Below are positions 1 to 5,201 of a stretch of DNA of 5,640 nucleotides, piece by piece. Origin of the DNA: Candidatus Uhrbacteria bacterium (GTDB taxonomy: Bacteria; Patescibacteriota; Patescibacteriia; JACQSD01); contig JACQSD010000007.1 of the NCBI GenBank assembly GCA_016206165.1, positions 1-5,640 on the forward strand, in the 5' to 3' direction. Numbering within the stretch: position 1 is the first letter of the stretch; every line of letters starts with the position of its first letter. The notes beneath the pieces are model-generated. The model was not told the DNA's origin. It was given only the letters and a program-made list of their open reading frames with translations, and searched no databases. Made by a program: the position numbers and the translations under genes.

Positions 1-4
1 GCGT

Positions 5-388
5 ATGAACAATCATAAAACAATTGAATGGATTCTCCGTGTTGGACTCTTTGGGGAATTCCTCGGCCATGGCATCTTTGCCTGGCAACTGAAGAAGCGA
101 TTCCTCGAGATGCTCGCCGCAATGACAAATATTACCGGGGATCTCGCGAACACGCTGATGCGGGCCGTTGGCGTCTCGGACGTCGCGGTTGCGATCCTCG
201 CGCTTGTATACCCACTCCGCCTCATGCTTATCTTCGCAGCGGCCTGGGGATTCTTGACGGCTATCGCGCGTCCGATCGCTGGTGACCCGATCTGGGATTT
301 TGTCGAACGATGGCCAAACTGGGCTCTCCCTATGGCACTCCTCTACGTTCGCGGACTTCCAAAGACATGGAAAGAATTATTTACTTAA
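5..388 (+). CDS. DoxX-like small integral membrane protein
   Basis: A 127-residue hydrophobic protein with about three to four membrane segments (roughly residues 7-27, 57-86 and 105-116, the first containing the motif G-E-F-L-G-H-G at 17-23). The C-terminal part carries a conserved-looking stretch, RPIAGDPIWDFVERWPNWALP, around 89-109. This combination (GxxGHG near the start, then an 'ERWxNWxxPxALL' segment) resembles uncharacterised DoxX-type membrane proteins; the assignment rests on my recollection of the family, not on a search. DoxX-type proteins are small inner-membrane proteins, some linked to redox complexes; no reaction can be assigned here. The ATG lies only four bases from the window edge, so the true start could be further upstream and no ribosome site can be judged. 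The TAA directly abuts the ATG of the next gene, which implies an operon with it. Confidence 0.72.
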   Translation: MNNHKTIEWILRVGLFGEFLGHGIFAWQLKKRFLEMLAAMTNITGDLANTLMRAVGVSDVAVAILALVYPLRLMLIFAAAWGFLTAIARPIAGDPIWDFVERWPNWALPMALLYVRGLPKTWKELFT

Positions 389-847
389 ATGAACATTGTG
401 ATTCAATACAATCAAAAACACGTGATCGCTTTTGTCATTGCGATACTGCTCATCATTGGTGGTAGCTTGTATTGGCGTTCGTTGCGGAGTTCGCCGCCGC
501 CAGATAAAACTCCGGCAAAATCAACAGCGAATACTGCAACACCAACGCCACAAGCAAATGACGGCATTGATGTTGATGTCACGCGCCTCCCCATAACATC
601 AGATGAATCAACAACATTTCGGGTTGCATTCAATACACACTCGGGAGACCTCTCGACATTTGATGCAAATACAAATGTATTATTTCGTGCTGCAAACGGA
701 ACGATTGCGGCACCAACCAAGGTTGGCGGCAATCGTGAAACACATCACCGAACAATCGAGGTGACGTTCAAGACACTCGCCTTCCCCGGAACGCTTGTCA
801 TTAATAATCTCGGGAGTATCCCAGAACGAATCTTTGAGATAGAATAA
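389..847 (+). CDS. Membrane-anchored protein with small extracytoplasmic beta-type domain
   Basis: A 152-residue protein with one N-terminal membrane anchor (about residues 11-28, AFVIAILLIIGG core), then a Pro/Thr/Ala-rich linker (about 35-57), then a globular domain of about 90 residues. That domain has the landmarks FNTHSGDL (81-88), a His pair (H119-H120) and a closing PERIFE (145-150). I recall the same order of landmarks ('NTHSVDL', 'GGHH', 'PER-F-W') in exported domains of unknown function in other bacteria, some in metal-related neighbourhoods. The His residues could bind metal, but that is inference. There is no cysteine for lipidation and no cleavable signal peptide, so it is probably anchored with the domain outside. 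It starts on the base after the previous stop codon; the nearest purine-rich stretch (GGAAAG at 369-374) is about 14 bases away, so translation is probably coupled to the gene before it. Confidence 0.75.
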   Translation: MNIVIQYNQKHVIAFVIAILLIIGGSLYWRSLRSSPPPDKTPAKSTANTATPTPQANDGIDVDVTRLPITSDESTTFRVAFNTHSGDLSTFDANTNVLFRAANGTIAAPTKVGGNRETHHRTIEVTFKTLAFPGTLVINNLGSIPERIFEIE

Positions 848-859
848 TCATAATTGACT

Positions 860-1174
860 ATGCAAAAAATTACATTACTCACACTCATTATTTTCCTCAT
901 GATGCCGGTGTTCGTGTTTGCGCATGCGGAAGATGGCGATGGTACTGCGGCGAGCCCAACACCGGTGCTCCAAGGAACGCCGGGGACAAACGGACAACCG
1001 CAAAACATGATGGCATGGACGAATTCTGGTTATGGCTGGGGATGGATGTACCCATTAGTGGGAGGATTCGGATGGTTCGCGATACTCATGTTCACGGTCA
1101 TGGGACTCTTCTGGGCGCTCGTCCTCGCCCTCCTCATCGGTCTTGTCCGGTGGGTGTGGAAGAAAGGGTCATAA
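860..1174 (+). CDS. Small exported or membrane protein, Trp/Gly-rich
   Basis: A 104-residue protein. Residues 1-23 form a typical Sec signal peptide (MQK, hydrophobic core, then AHA before EDGDG). A short polar Pro/Thr/Gly segment follows (24-50). Residues 51-70 are rich in Met, Trp, Tyr and Gly, leading into one membrane helix (about 72-99) that ends in VRWVWKKGS, so the mature C terminus is probably cytoplasmic. Short proteins with a 'WGWM...GGFGW' entry into one helix are common, unassigned partners in metal-associated gene groups and resemble SHOCT-type proteins without the SHOCT tail. A TTG six bases upstream (854) is in frame, but the ATG at 860 puts the charged residue and hydrophobic core in the right place and is preferred. 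It is third in the tightly spaced unit, 12 bases after the previous stop, with no clear ribosome site and the terminator 20 bases downstream. Confidence 0.7.
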   Translation: MQKITLLTLIIFLMMPVFVFAHAEDGDGTAASPTPVLQGTPGTNGQPQNMMAWTNSGYGWGWMYPLVGGFGWFAILMFTVMGLFWALVLALLIGLVRWVWKKGS

Positions 1175-1194
1175 CACAAAACCAACGAAAACGA

Positions 1195-1222
1195 AAACGC
1201 CCTGTCACGAGACGGGGCGTTT
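1195..1222. terminator. Bidirectional intrinsic terminator
   Basis: The arms AAACGCCCTGTC and GACGGGGCGTTT pair over 12 positions (one G-T wobble) around the four-base loop ACGA. On the plus strand the stem is followed by CTTATAAAT; on the minus strand it is followed by a T-rich run (the complement of the ACGAAAACGAAAACG stretch before it). It lies between converging genes ending at 1174 and 1247 and can terminate both. Confidence 0.9.
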
Positions 1223-1246
1223 CTTATAAATCAATGCTCCTTCCTC

Positions 1247-2017
1247 TTACCATTTCGTTTTTGTCCAATCAATCGGCGACGTCTGAATTGTTTTCAACTC
1301 TTTTGCATTCTTATCGAGAATCTTAATCGCTGCGCTCGCAATAGGACACCCCATAATACCTTGCGCCTGATTATAGAGATAAAACCACATCAAAATTTCT
1401 TTACTCAGTCGTATCGTGTCACCAATCTTCTCGTTTCCTTGTCGAAAGAAACCACAACTCATGGTCACACGAATCAGGAGTGCCTGTTGAAGATTGAGCT
1501 CGGCAAGCCTCTGCCATGCCGGACCTCCAAAAAATCCGAGTTGAAAACCATGTTCTTCCTTCGCTGCCTCCTCTTCAGGCGTGTAGAGTGATTCTGTAGC
1601 CACTACGGTGACTTCCTCCTTATCGAGCGCAGTAAGTAATCCGGGCACTTCACTCTTTTCTTGTTTCTGGCCATCGCTTTGGGTTTTATCATCTTGCTTC
1701 ATTATGTTTTGCCGTGTCGCTATTACACAGGCAGATTTCTGACTCACCTTTCTACTGATCTCTTGCGTATACAGGGCAAGGAATGTTCGCAATGGGAGTC
1801 GTGGGAAGAACCGCTTCAATAACGTTTCGGCCTGCTTTCGATTCTTCGCGTCCTTCTTTGTCAGTGATTTTAAAAATGCGGGTACACACAATTGACGAGC
1901 GTTACGAGCTGGCGTTAATTTTAGCGTAGGTGCTGGTTTTGCATGCGCCACTGCAACAACGGAAAAACTTAACATGCCAATCATCGTACTGATAAGAAAA
2001 CGTTTCGATTTTGTCAT
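1247..2017 (-). CDS. Exported protein of unknown function
   Basis: A 256-residue protein that I do not recognise. The first 26 residues are a clear Sec signal peptide (MTKSKR, then a hydrophobic core, ending AHA before KPAPT). The mature part has a basic helical region (about 38-95), a charged low-complexity stretch rich in Lys, Gln, Glu and Asp (about 106-124), an acidic TPEEEAAKEE segment (146-155), and a more hydrophobic C-terminal third with GFFGGPAW (161-168) and a likely amphipathic helix ending in WFYLYNQAQGIMGC. There are four cysteines in the mature protein (C44, C97, C188, C224), consistent with two disulfides outside the cytoplasm. No catalytic motif is visible. The gene lies 39 bases downstream of the metallopeptidase-like gene on the same strand and has its own candidate promoter, so it may be transcribed both alone and by readthrough. 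It ends at the shared terminator. Confidence 0.78.
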   Translation of the reverse strand: MTKSKRFLISTMIGMLSFSVVAVAHAKPAPTLKLTPARNARQLCVPAFLKSLTKKDAKNRKQAETLLKRFFPRLPLRTFLALYTQEISRKVSQKSACVIATRQNIMKQDDKTQSDGQKQEKSEVPGLLTALDKEEVTVVATESLYTPEEEAAKEEHGFQLGFFGGPAWQRLAELNLQQALLIRVTMSCGFFRQGNEKIGDTIRLSKEILMWFYLYNQAQGIMGCPIASAAIKILDKNAKELKTIQTSPIDWTKTKW

Positions 2018-2045
2018 AGGGTGTAAAGGTTAATGGTATGGCTCT

Positions 2046-2054
2046 ACTATACCA
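2046..2054 (-). promoter_or_regulatory. Extended -10 promoter for the exported unknown protein
   Basis: Read on the minus strand this is TGGTATAGT, a full extended -10 element (TGn followed by TATAGT). It sits just after the stop codon of the upstream gene and about 28 bases before the ATG at 2017, giving a leader of about 22 bases. The region at the -35 distance (about 2069-2074) does not match consensus, which is acceptable for extended -10 promoters. Confidence 0.5.
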
Positions 2055-2056
2055 CA

Positions 2057-3889
2057 TCACGGCACGAAAAGATACCGCTCCTCTGCCTGGAAACGATCGA
2101 CGAAGGCGCGGACCATGATCGTCTGTGGTTCATTGAGTCCGCTATACACGATGCAAACGAAGCGGGCGCCTTCAGTGAGACATGGCTCTTCACGGGTCGC
2201 GAGTGCCCCCGAGTTCAGGTCACGCTCGCTCCATGTAAATTGTACTTGCGCGGCGACTGGCTCGTTCGTCCCTTGCTCCGCCACCGTGCCGCGGAGGACA
2301 AGGCTGCCACTCGACATAAAATTCTGTCGATTCGCAAAGACAAGTTCCTTCACATCTTTTTCTGCTTGAAAATTATTGATCAAAATCCCTGGGAATCCAT
2401 CCGGTGCGATGGCATTGATTGCTGGATCATCGAGATCAAGGATGCCATCATTATCTTGATCTCCCCATCCCATTTCCGCTGCACAGTTCCCGAGTGTCCG
2501 GCGCTGAAATGTGTCGCGCGTCCCTATCTCCGGTGCGCTCCCAAACTCCGATGGAATCCAAGTCGCTGCGCAAAGCAGTGAACTACGCCATTGATAACTA
2601 CAAAGATATCGTTGCGTGTACAAATCCTTGCACCCAAAAAGGTGCGCGAGTTCATGTGCGATTGTTTCCGCATTAAATCCGCTCTCATATCCGTGTAATC
2701 CCAGCCCCACAAATATAATCCCGTCGCCATATACCAACCCCGCTGCATCACCAAGATCAAATTTCGGCAACGTAGGGACAACCACAATGAGAATATCCGA
2801 CTTCGGAAACGAGCGCCGTGTTTTCTTCGCGAGGTACGTGCGCAGATTACGAACGCCATCAAATGTATAGTTCTTCAGTTTTAAAGTGTACTGGCCTTCG
2901 AATCGCGCAGAAAATTTGACCATCGGCTTCTTTGCAATTCTCTTCGCTTCCTTCGAATACCAATCTCCAACTTCCTTGAATAAAGAACGAACTCTTGCTG
3001 CAGTAACACGCGCACGGTCTCCTCGTGGTATATCGAGGGCGATGACCTGGACCTTCTTTGTTCCTTTTGCTTTGATGACATCTGTATACGCGCTATTCCA
3101 TCCGCTCATGCGGCCAATACATCCCTTCCCAAATTTACAATCACCGCCCGGAAAAAATATATTCCCGACGCATACGCCAGCAACGTTCCAAAGATATCCG
3201 CCGCACGTTTGCGCACTTTTTGCATCAATGACATACGGGTTATATTGAAACGTGGTCATCCCTTCTCCGAAACCAGGAAGAAACACAACAATGTTCAAAT
3301 AACTGGTCATGAGTTTATTGTTATCAACTCGATCGGAAACCCGCGTCCCTTGTATGCGCAGTGGCATTTGCAATGAACGATTCGGTTCAAGTACTACCTG
3401 TGGATAGATGTCCCTTGGATTTTTTCCATCACGTGTACGCACATCGAGGTCGCTGATCTCCCACTGCAGGCGTCCGTTCAGTGCGCGCGTGCCGGTATTC
3501 ATAATTGTAACGATGCCATCAATCCATTCGTTCAATGCGATCCGCTTCGGAAAATCGAATTGAACCACGAGCGGTGGGCCAATTTTGCACCACCCAGGAA
3601 CGATGCACGCAAGATCTTTCGGACACGTATTGAGCGATAAACAAAATTTATCCTTAAATTCAGGAGCTGTGGAAATAAGTGTTCCATTGTTGCATGCCGT
3701 CTTTTGTAAATTGTTATAGCATAAGCTGCCGCACACAACACCACTAGTACACTGACAATCCCTGCACGATGCATCTTCAAATCCTTCGCAGAGCGTGTTG
3801 TTGTTGCATGATCCAACAGCGCGAACATCGTTCGGTACAAAAAGAAGCATCGCAATGATAAAACCCACAAGAAGAATAGTGGTGCGCAT
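2057..3889 (-). CDS. Secreted multidomain zinc metallopeptidase-like protein
   Basis: A 610-residue exported protein. Residues 1-24 form a signal peptide (cleavage likely after VRA). Residues 28-101 contain twelve cysteines and begin CNNNTLCEGFEDASCRDC, a degenerate form of the 'CGNGVCEPGE...C..DC' module of secreted proteins. Residues about 107-222 look like an Ig/CARDB-type beta domain (VTIMNTGTRALNGRLQW). A four-cysteine segment follows (229-257). The peptidase-like domain (about 278-475) holds A-HELAHLFGCKD: H412, E413, H416 and D422 form HExxHxxGxxD, the metzincin-style zinc motif with Asp as third ligand, and M473 is a possible Met-turn. Residues 477-488 (D-x-D-x-D-G-x-x-D-x-D-D) look like a calcium-binding loop. 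The C terminus (about 505-610) is probably another beta domain. The motif is complete, so activity is plausible, but the family is not identified and the substrate is unknown. The start is set by the signal peptide and the promoter just upstream. Confidence 0.82.
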   Translation of the reverse strand: MRTTILLVGFIIAMLLFVPNDVRAVGSCNNNTLCEGFEDASCRDCQCTSGVVCGSLCYNNLQKTACNNGTLISTAPEFKDKFCLSLNTCPKDLACIVPGWCKIGPPLVVQFDFPKRIALNEWIDGIVTIMNTGTRALNGRLQWEISDLDVRTRDGKNPRDIYPQVVLEPNRSLQMPLRIQGTRVSDRVDNNKLMTSYLNIVVFLPGFGEGMTTFQYNPYVIDAKSAQTCGGYLWNVAGVCVGNIFFPGGDCKFGKGCIGRMSGWNSAYTDVIKAKGTKKVQVIALDIPRGDRARVTAARVRSLFKEVGDWYSKEAKRIAKKPMVKFSARFEGQYTLKLKNYTFDGVRNLRTYLAKKTRRSFPKSDILIVVVPTLPKFDLGDAAGLVYGDGIIFVGLGLHGYESGFNAETIAHELAHLFGCKDLYTQRYLCSYQWRSSLLCAATWIPSEFGSAPEIGTRDTFQRRTLGNCAAEMGWGDQDNDGILDLDDPAINAIAPDGFPGILINNFQAEKDVKELVFANRQNFMSSGSLVLRGTVAEQGTNEPVAAQVQFTWSERDLNSGALATREEPCLTEGARFVCIVYSGLNEPQTIMVRAFVDRFQAEERYLFVP

Positions 3890-3899
3890 AAGTATCCAC

Positions 3900-3908
3900 A
3901 GTATAGCA
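3900..3908 (-). promoter_or_regulatory. Extended -10 promoter for the metallopeptidase-like gene
   Basis: On the minus strand this reads TGCTATACT, an extended -10 with a near-perfect hexamer. A 4-of-6 match to the -35 (ATGTCA, complement of 3923-3928) lies 17 bases upstream and overlaps the -35 of the plus-strand promoter. The expected start of transcription is near 3893, only about four bases before the ATG, so the message would be leaderless or nearly so. Confidence 0.6.
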
Positions 3909-3921
3909 AATGCCTATCGAT

Positions 3922-3950
3922 TTGACATATTTCGTAACATCGCCTATGAT
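3922..3950 (+). promoter_or_regulatory. Sigma-70 promoter of the metal-response operon
   Basis: TTGACA (3922-3927) and TATGAT (3945-3950) are separated by exactly 17 bases: a perfect -35 and a 5-of-6 -10 at ideal spacing. Transcription should start near 3957, about 29 bases before the first gene. Such a strong promoter is what a repressor-controlled operon would use, and the operator overlaps its downstream end. Confidence 0.88.
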
Positions 3951-3965
3951 ACCCCCAGGGGGTAT
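3949..3965 (+). promoter_or_regulatory. CsoR-type operator palindrome
   Basis: ATACCCCCAGGGGGTAT is a perfect inverted repeat with 8-base arms and one central base. Inverted repeats with a TAC-C-run / G-run-GTA layout are the known binding sites of copper-responsive CsoR repressors. It overlaps the last two bases of the -10 and covers the predicted transcription start, so bound repressor would block the promoter. The cognate repressor is encoded by the second gene of the operon, giving autoregulation. The site is seen directly; the identity of the protein that binds it is inferred. Confidence 0.85.
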
Positions 3966-3989
3966 ATGACCGAACGAAAGAACATATGA
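3966..3989 (+). other. Possible seven-codon leader ORF overlapping the first operon gene
   Basis: ATG at 3966 opens a seven-codon frame (MTERKNI) whose TGA (3987-3989) overlaps the ATG of the following gene as ATGA. It would begin about nine bases from the predicted transcript start. It may couple translation to the next gene, or be chance; there is no ribosome site in front of it. Confidence 0.2.
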
Positions 3990-4432
3990 CCATAAACACG
4001 ACAACCATACGAGCGTTGGTAACCGGCGTACTTGGCGGATTGGCGCTCCTTGGGGTCTACTTTGGAGTGCTCACGCTCATCTCCGGTTGGCGGTTCACGT
4101 GGTATCAATTCGGTGAGAACTGGTATTGGATTATTGCGCTCACGACCGGATTCGGCATCCAAATCGGACTCTTCACAGCACTGCGTGCACGTCACTCCCT
4201 CGGTTCAGGAAAAGTCGTTGCCGTTTCCGGAACCACATCAACCGCGGCAATGATCGCGTGCTGCAGCCATTACGCGGTGAACATTCTCCCCTTCCTCGGC
4301 GCCACCGGCCTCGTCATGTTCGTCGCGCAATACCAAACCGAATTGTTCATCGTCGGTATTCTTTCCAACCTCCTCGGTATCGGATATCTCCTCCAAAAAA
4401 TGGGAATAATCCGCTTTCAATATGGTTCATAA
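3986..4432 (+). CDS. Four-helix membrane protein with CCxH motif, probably metal-related
   Basis: A 148-residue integral membrane protein and the first gene after the CsoR-type operator. Predicted helices are at about 9-33, 46-66, 89-114 and 118-142. The third begins with GTTSTAAMIACCSHYAVN (from 82), placing C92, C93 and H95 at or in the membrane, followed by ILPFLG. I recall a family of small bacterial membrane proteins with 'ACCxHH...LPxLG' at this place, without a proven function; a vicinal Cys pair in a helix recalls soft-metal transporters such as MerT, but the fold is not the same by any evidence here. The likely role is sensing, moving or tolerating copper or a similar metal. The ATG is preceded only by a weak purine stretch (GAAAG at 3976-3980). 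The end overlaps the repressor gene by 11 bases, so the two are translationally linked. Confidence 0.8.
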   Translation: MTINTTTIRALVTGVLGGLALLGVYFGVLTLISGWRFTWYQFGENWYWIIALTTGFGIQIGLFTALRARHSLGSGKVVAVSGTTSTAAMIACCSHYAVNILPFLGATGLVMFVAQYQTELFIVGILSNLLGIGYLLQKMGIIRFQYGS

Positions 4433-4691
4433 ACATGCAAAACAAACCGCATCACACCGCATCAAGATTCTTCAGGGGCAACTCCGTGGCATTGAACGCA
4501 TGCTTAACGAGAATGCGTATTGTGTCGACATTCTCACACAATCTATTGCGATCCAGCGCTCGCTCCGCAGTCTCGACGTTGTCTTGCTCAAACAACATCT
4601 CGAAACATGCGTCCGCGAGGGCATGAAATCCGGTAAAGGTCAAAAATACATCAATGAACTCTTACAACTCTATAAAGATACAATCTCATAA
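4422..4691 (+). CDS. csoR: CsoR-family copper-sensing transcriptional repressor
   Basis: An 89-residue all-helical protein of the CsoR/RcnR (DUF156) family. Helix 1 holds H12-R-I-K-I-L-Q-G-Q-L-R-G-I-E-R-M, the family signature. The metal ligands are C34, H59 and C63, with spacings of 25 and 4 residues, identical to the Cys-His-Cys Cu(I) site of Mycobacterium tuberculosis CsoR (C36, H61, C65). Y33 and E79 match its second-shell Tyr35 and Glu81. This separates it from RcnR (nickel/cobalt), FrmR (formaldehyde) and CstR (persulfide) types, so Cu(I) is the best guess for the inducer. CsoR proteins form tetramers that bind the operator without metal and release on Cu(I). The palindrome at the operon promoter is the probable target, making it autoregulated. 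The start lies inside the end of the preceding gene (11-base overlap), with no separate ribosome site. Confidence 0.95.
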   Translation: MVHKHAKQTASHRIKILQGQLRGIERMLNENAYCVDILTQSIAIQRSLRSLDVVLLKQHLETCVREGMKSGKGQKYINELLQLYKDTIS

Positions 4692-4706
4692 TTAAAATCG
4701 AAAAAT

Positions 4707-4877
4707 ATGTTCCATCTCTTTAAACAAAAATGTCCAGTCTGTGGCATGACACTCGAGAAAGGAAAAACCTATCCCGAAGGGTTTGGAAAAAAGTTTTGTT
4801 CAGAAAATTGCAAGCAGGAATATCAAAAAAAGATGAACGAAGAACAATCGCATCATGGCGGCGGGTGCTGTCACTAA
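4707..4877 (+). CDS. YHS/TRASH-type small metal-binding protein
   Basis: A 56-residue cytoplasmic protein. It contains CPVCGM (9-14), then YPEGFGKKFCSENC with C31 and C35, then a Lys/Glu-rich helix, and ends in HHGGGCCH (49-56). C9-x-x-C12 and C31-x-x-x-C35 form a treble-clef-like cysteine set typical of YHS/TRASH domains, which bind zinc or soft metals and occur in copper ATPases, chaperones and MerR/CsoR-linked operons. The last eight residues add a Cys-Cys pair and three His, a second likely metal site. The gene starts 15 bases after the repressor gene and stops 35 bases before the next. A plausible role is metal buffering or delivery in the copper response; this is inference. The gene is short enough to be missed by automatic gene finders. 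Confidence 0.85.
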   Translation: MFHLFKQKCPVCGMTLEKGKTYPEGFGKKFCSENCKQEYQKKMNEEQSHHGGGCCH

Positions 4878-4912
4878 AAAATCGAGAACCATTATTAATA
4901 ATATCCACTTCT

Positions 4913-5191
4913 ATGTATAAACTCTCCTCCCACACAGTCGGCACCACACTCGGTGTCACCGTCGGTATCCTGTACGTCCTCTGTGCACTTGCGTATGTCC
5001 TCTTTCCAGAGATAACAAAAAGTCTGTTTGCATACATGTTTCATGGAATCAATGTCACGTCGCTCCTCACGCCGATCACGTTCTGGCCAACCGTCATTGG
5101 CCTTGTCGTGACGCTCGTCTCCACATATATCGCTGGGGCCCTCTTCGCGCTTGTTTGGAACGCGTTGGTTCCGTCATCTGAAAATAAATAA
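4913..5191 (+). CDS. DUF5676-type small membrane protein
   Basis: A 92-residue protein with two membrane helices (about 9-34 and 57-84) joined by a loop containing FPEITKSLFAYMFHGINVTSL. The pattern of LCAL-x-x-x-LFP, then LF-x-x-x-FHGI, then a glycine-containing second helix ending ALFALVWN is the layout I know for DUF5676 membrane proteins, which commonly sit beside YHS, DUF302 and heavy-metal genes. Function unknown. A longer frame reaches back to 4730, but that extension runs through the YHS gene in another frame, is basic and non-membrane in character, and the ATG at 4913 begins the family-like part. No Shine-Dalgarno site is visible before it. It is ten bases ahead of the DUF302 gene. 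Confidence 0.83.
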   Translation: MYKLSSHTVGTTLGVTVGILYVLCALAYVLFPEITKSLFAYMFHGINVTSLLTPITFWPTVIGLVVTLVSTYIAGALFALVWNALVPSSENK

Positions 5192-5201
5192 ACAGTAGGC
5201 T

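Noticed and set aside
412..732. 106-codon minus-strand frame
   Set aside because: Shadow of the anchored protein at 389-847, which has a proper membrane anchor, linker and domain; nothing is recognisable in the minus frame.
854..859. TTG start two codons upstream of the small exported protein
   Set aside because: The ATG at 860 gives a normal signal peptide and no ribosome site favours the TTG.
2057..2059. Possible reassignment of TGA (as in Gracilibacteria/Absconditabacteria)
   Set aside because: The one TGA is at a natural protein end, reading through adds only nine residues before TAA, and no gene needs an in-frame TGA to be complete.
2033..2581. 182-codon open frame on the plus strand
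   Set aside because: It lies opposite the peptidase-like gene, whose signal peptide, zinc motif and domain order are convincing. The plus frame has no recognisable domain and no promoter.
3532..4008. 158-codon minus-strand frame spanning the divergent promoters
   Set aside because: It covers the signal peptide of the real gene in another frame and runs across the operator and both promoters.
4126..4626. 166-codon plus-strand frame across the first two operon genes
   Set aside because: It is Arg/His/Pro-rich with no family features and overlaps the clear membrane protein and csoR in another frame.
4891..4902. Perfect AT-only palindrome ATTATTAATAAT between the YHS and DUF5676 genes
   Set aside because: It is short and of low complexity, expected by chance in an AT-rich gap; no promoter elements accompany it.
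4730..4912. N-terminal extension of the DUF5676 protein
   Set aside because: This stretch codes for the YHS protein in another frame; its translation is basic and unlike the family, while the ATG at 4913 begins at the family-like region.
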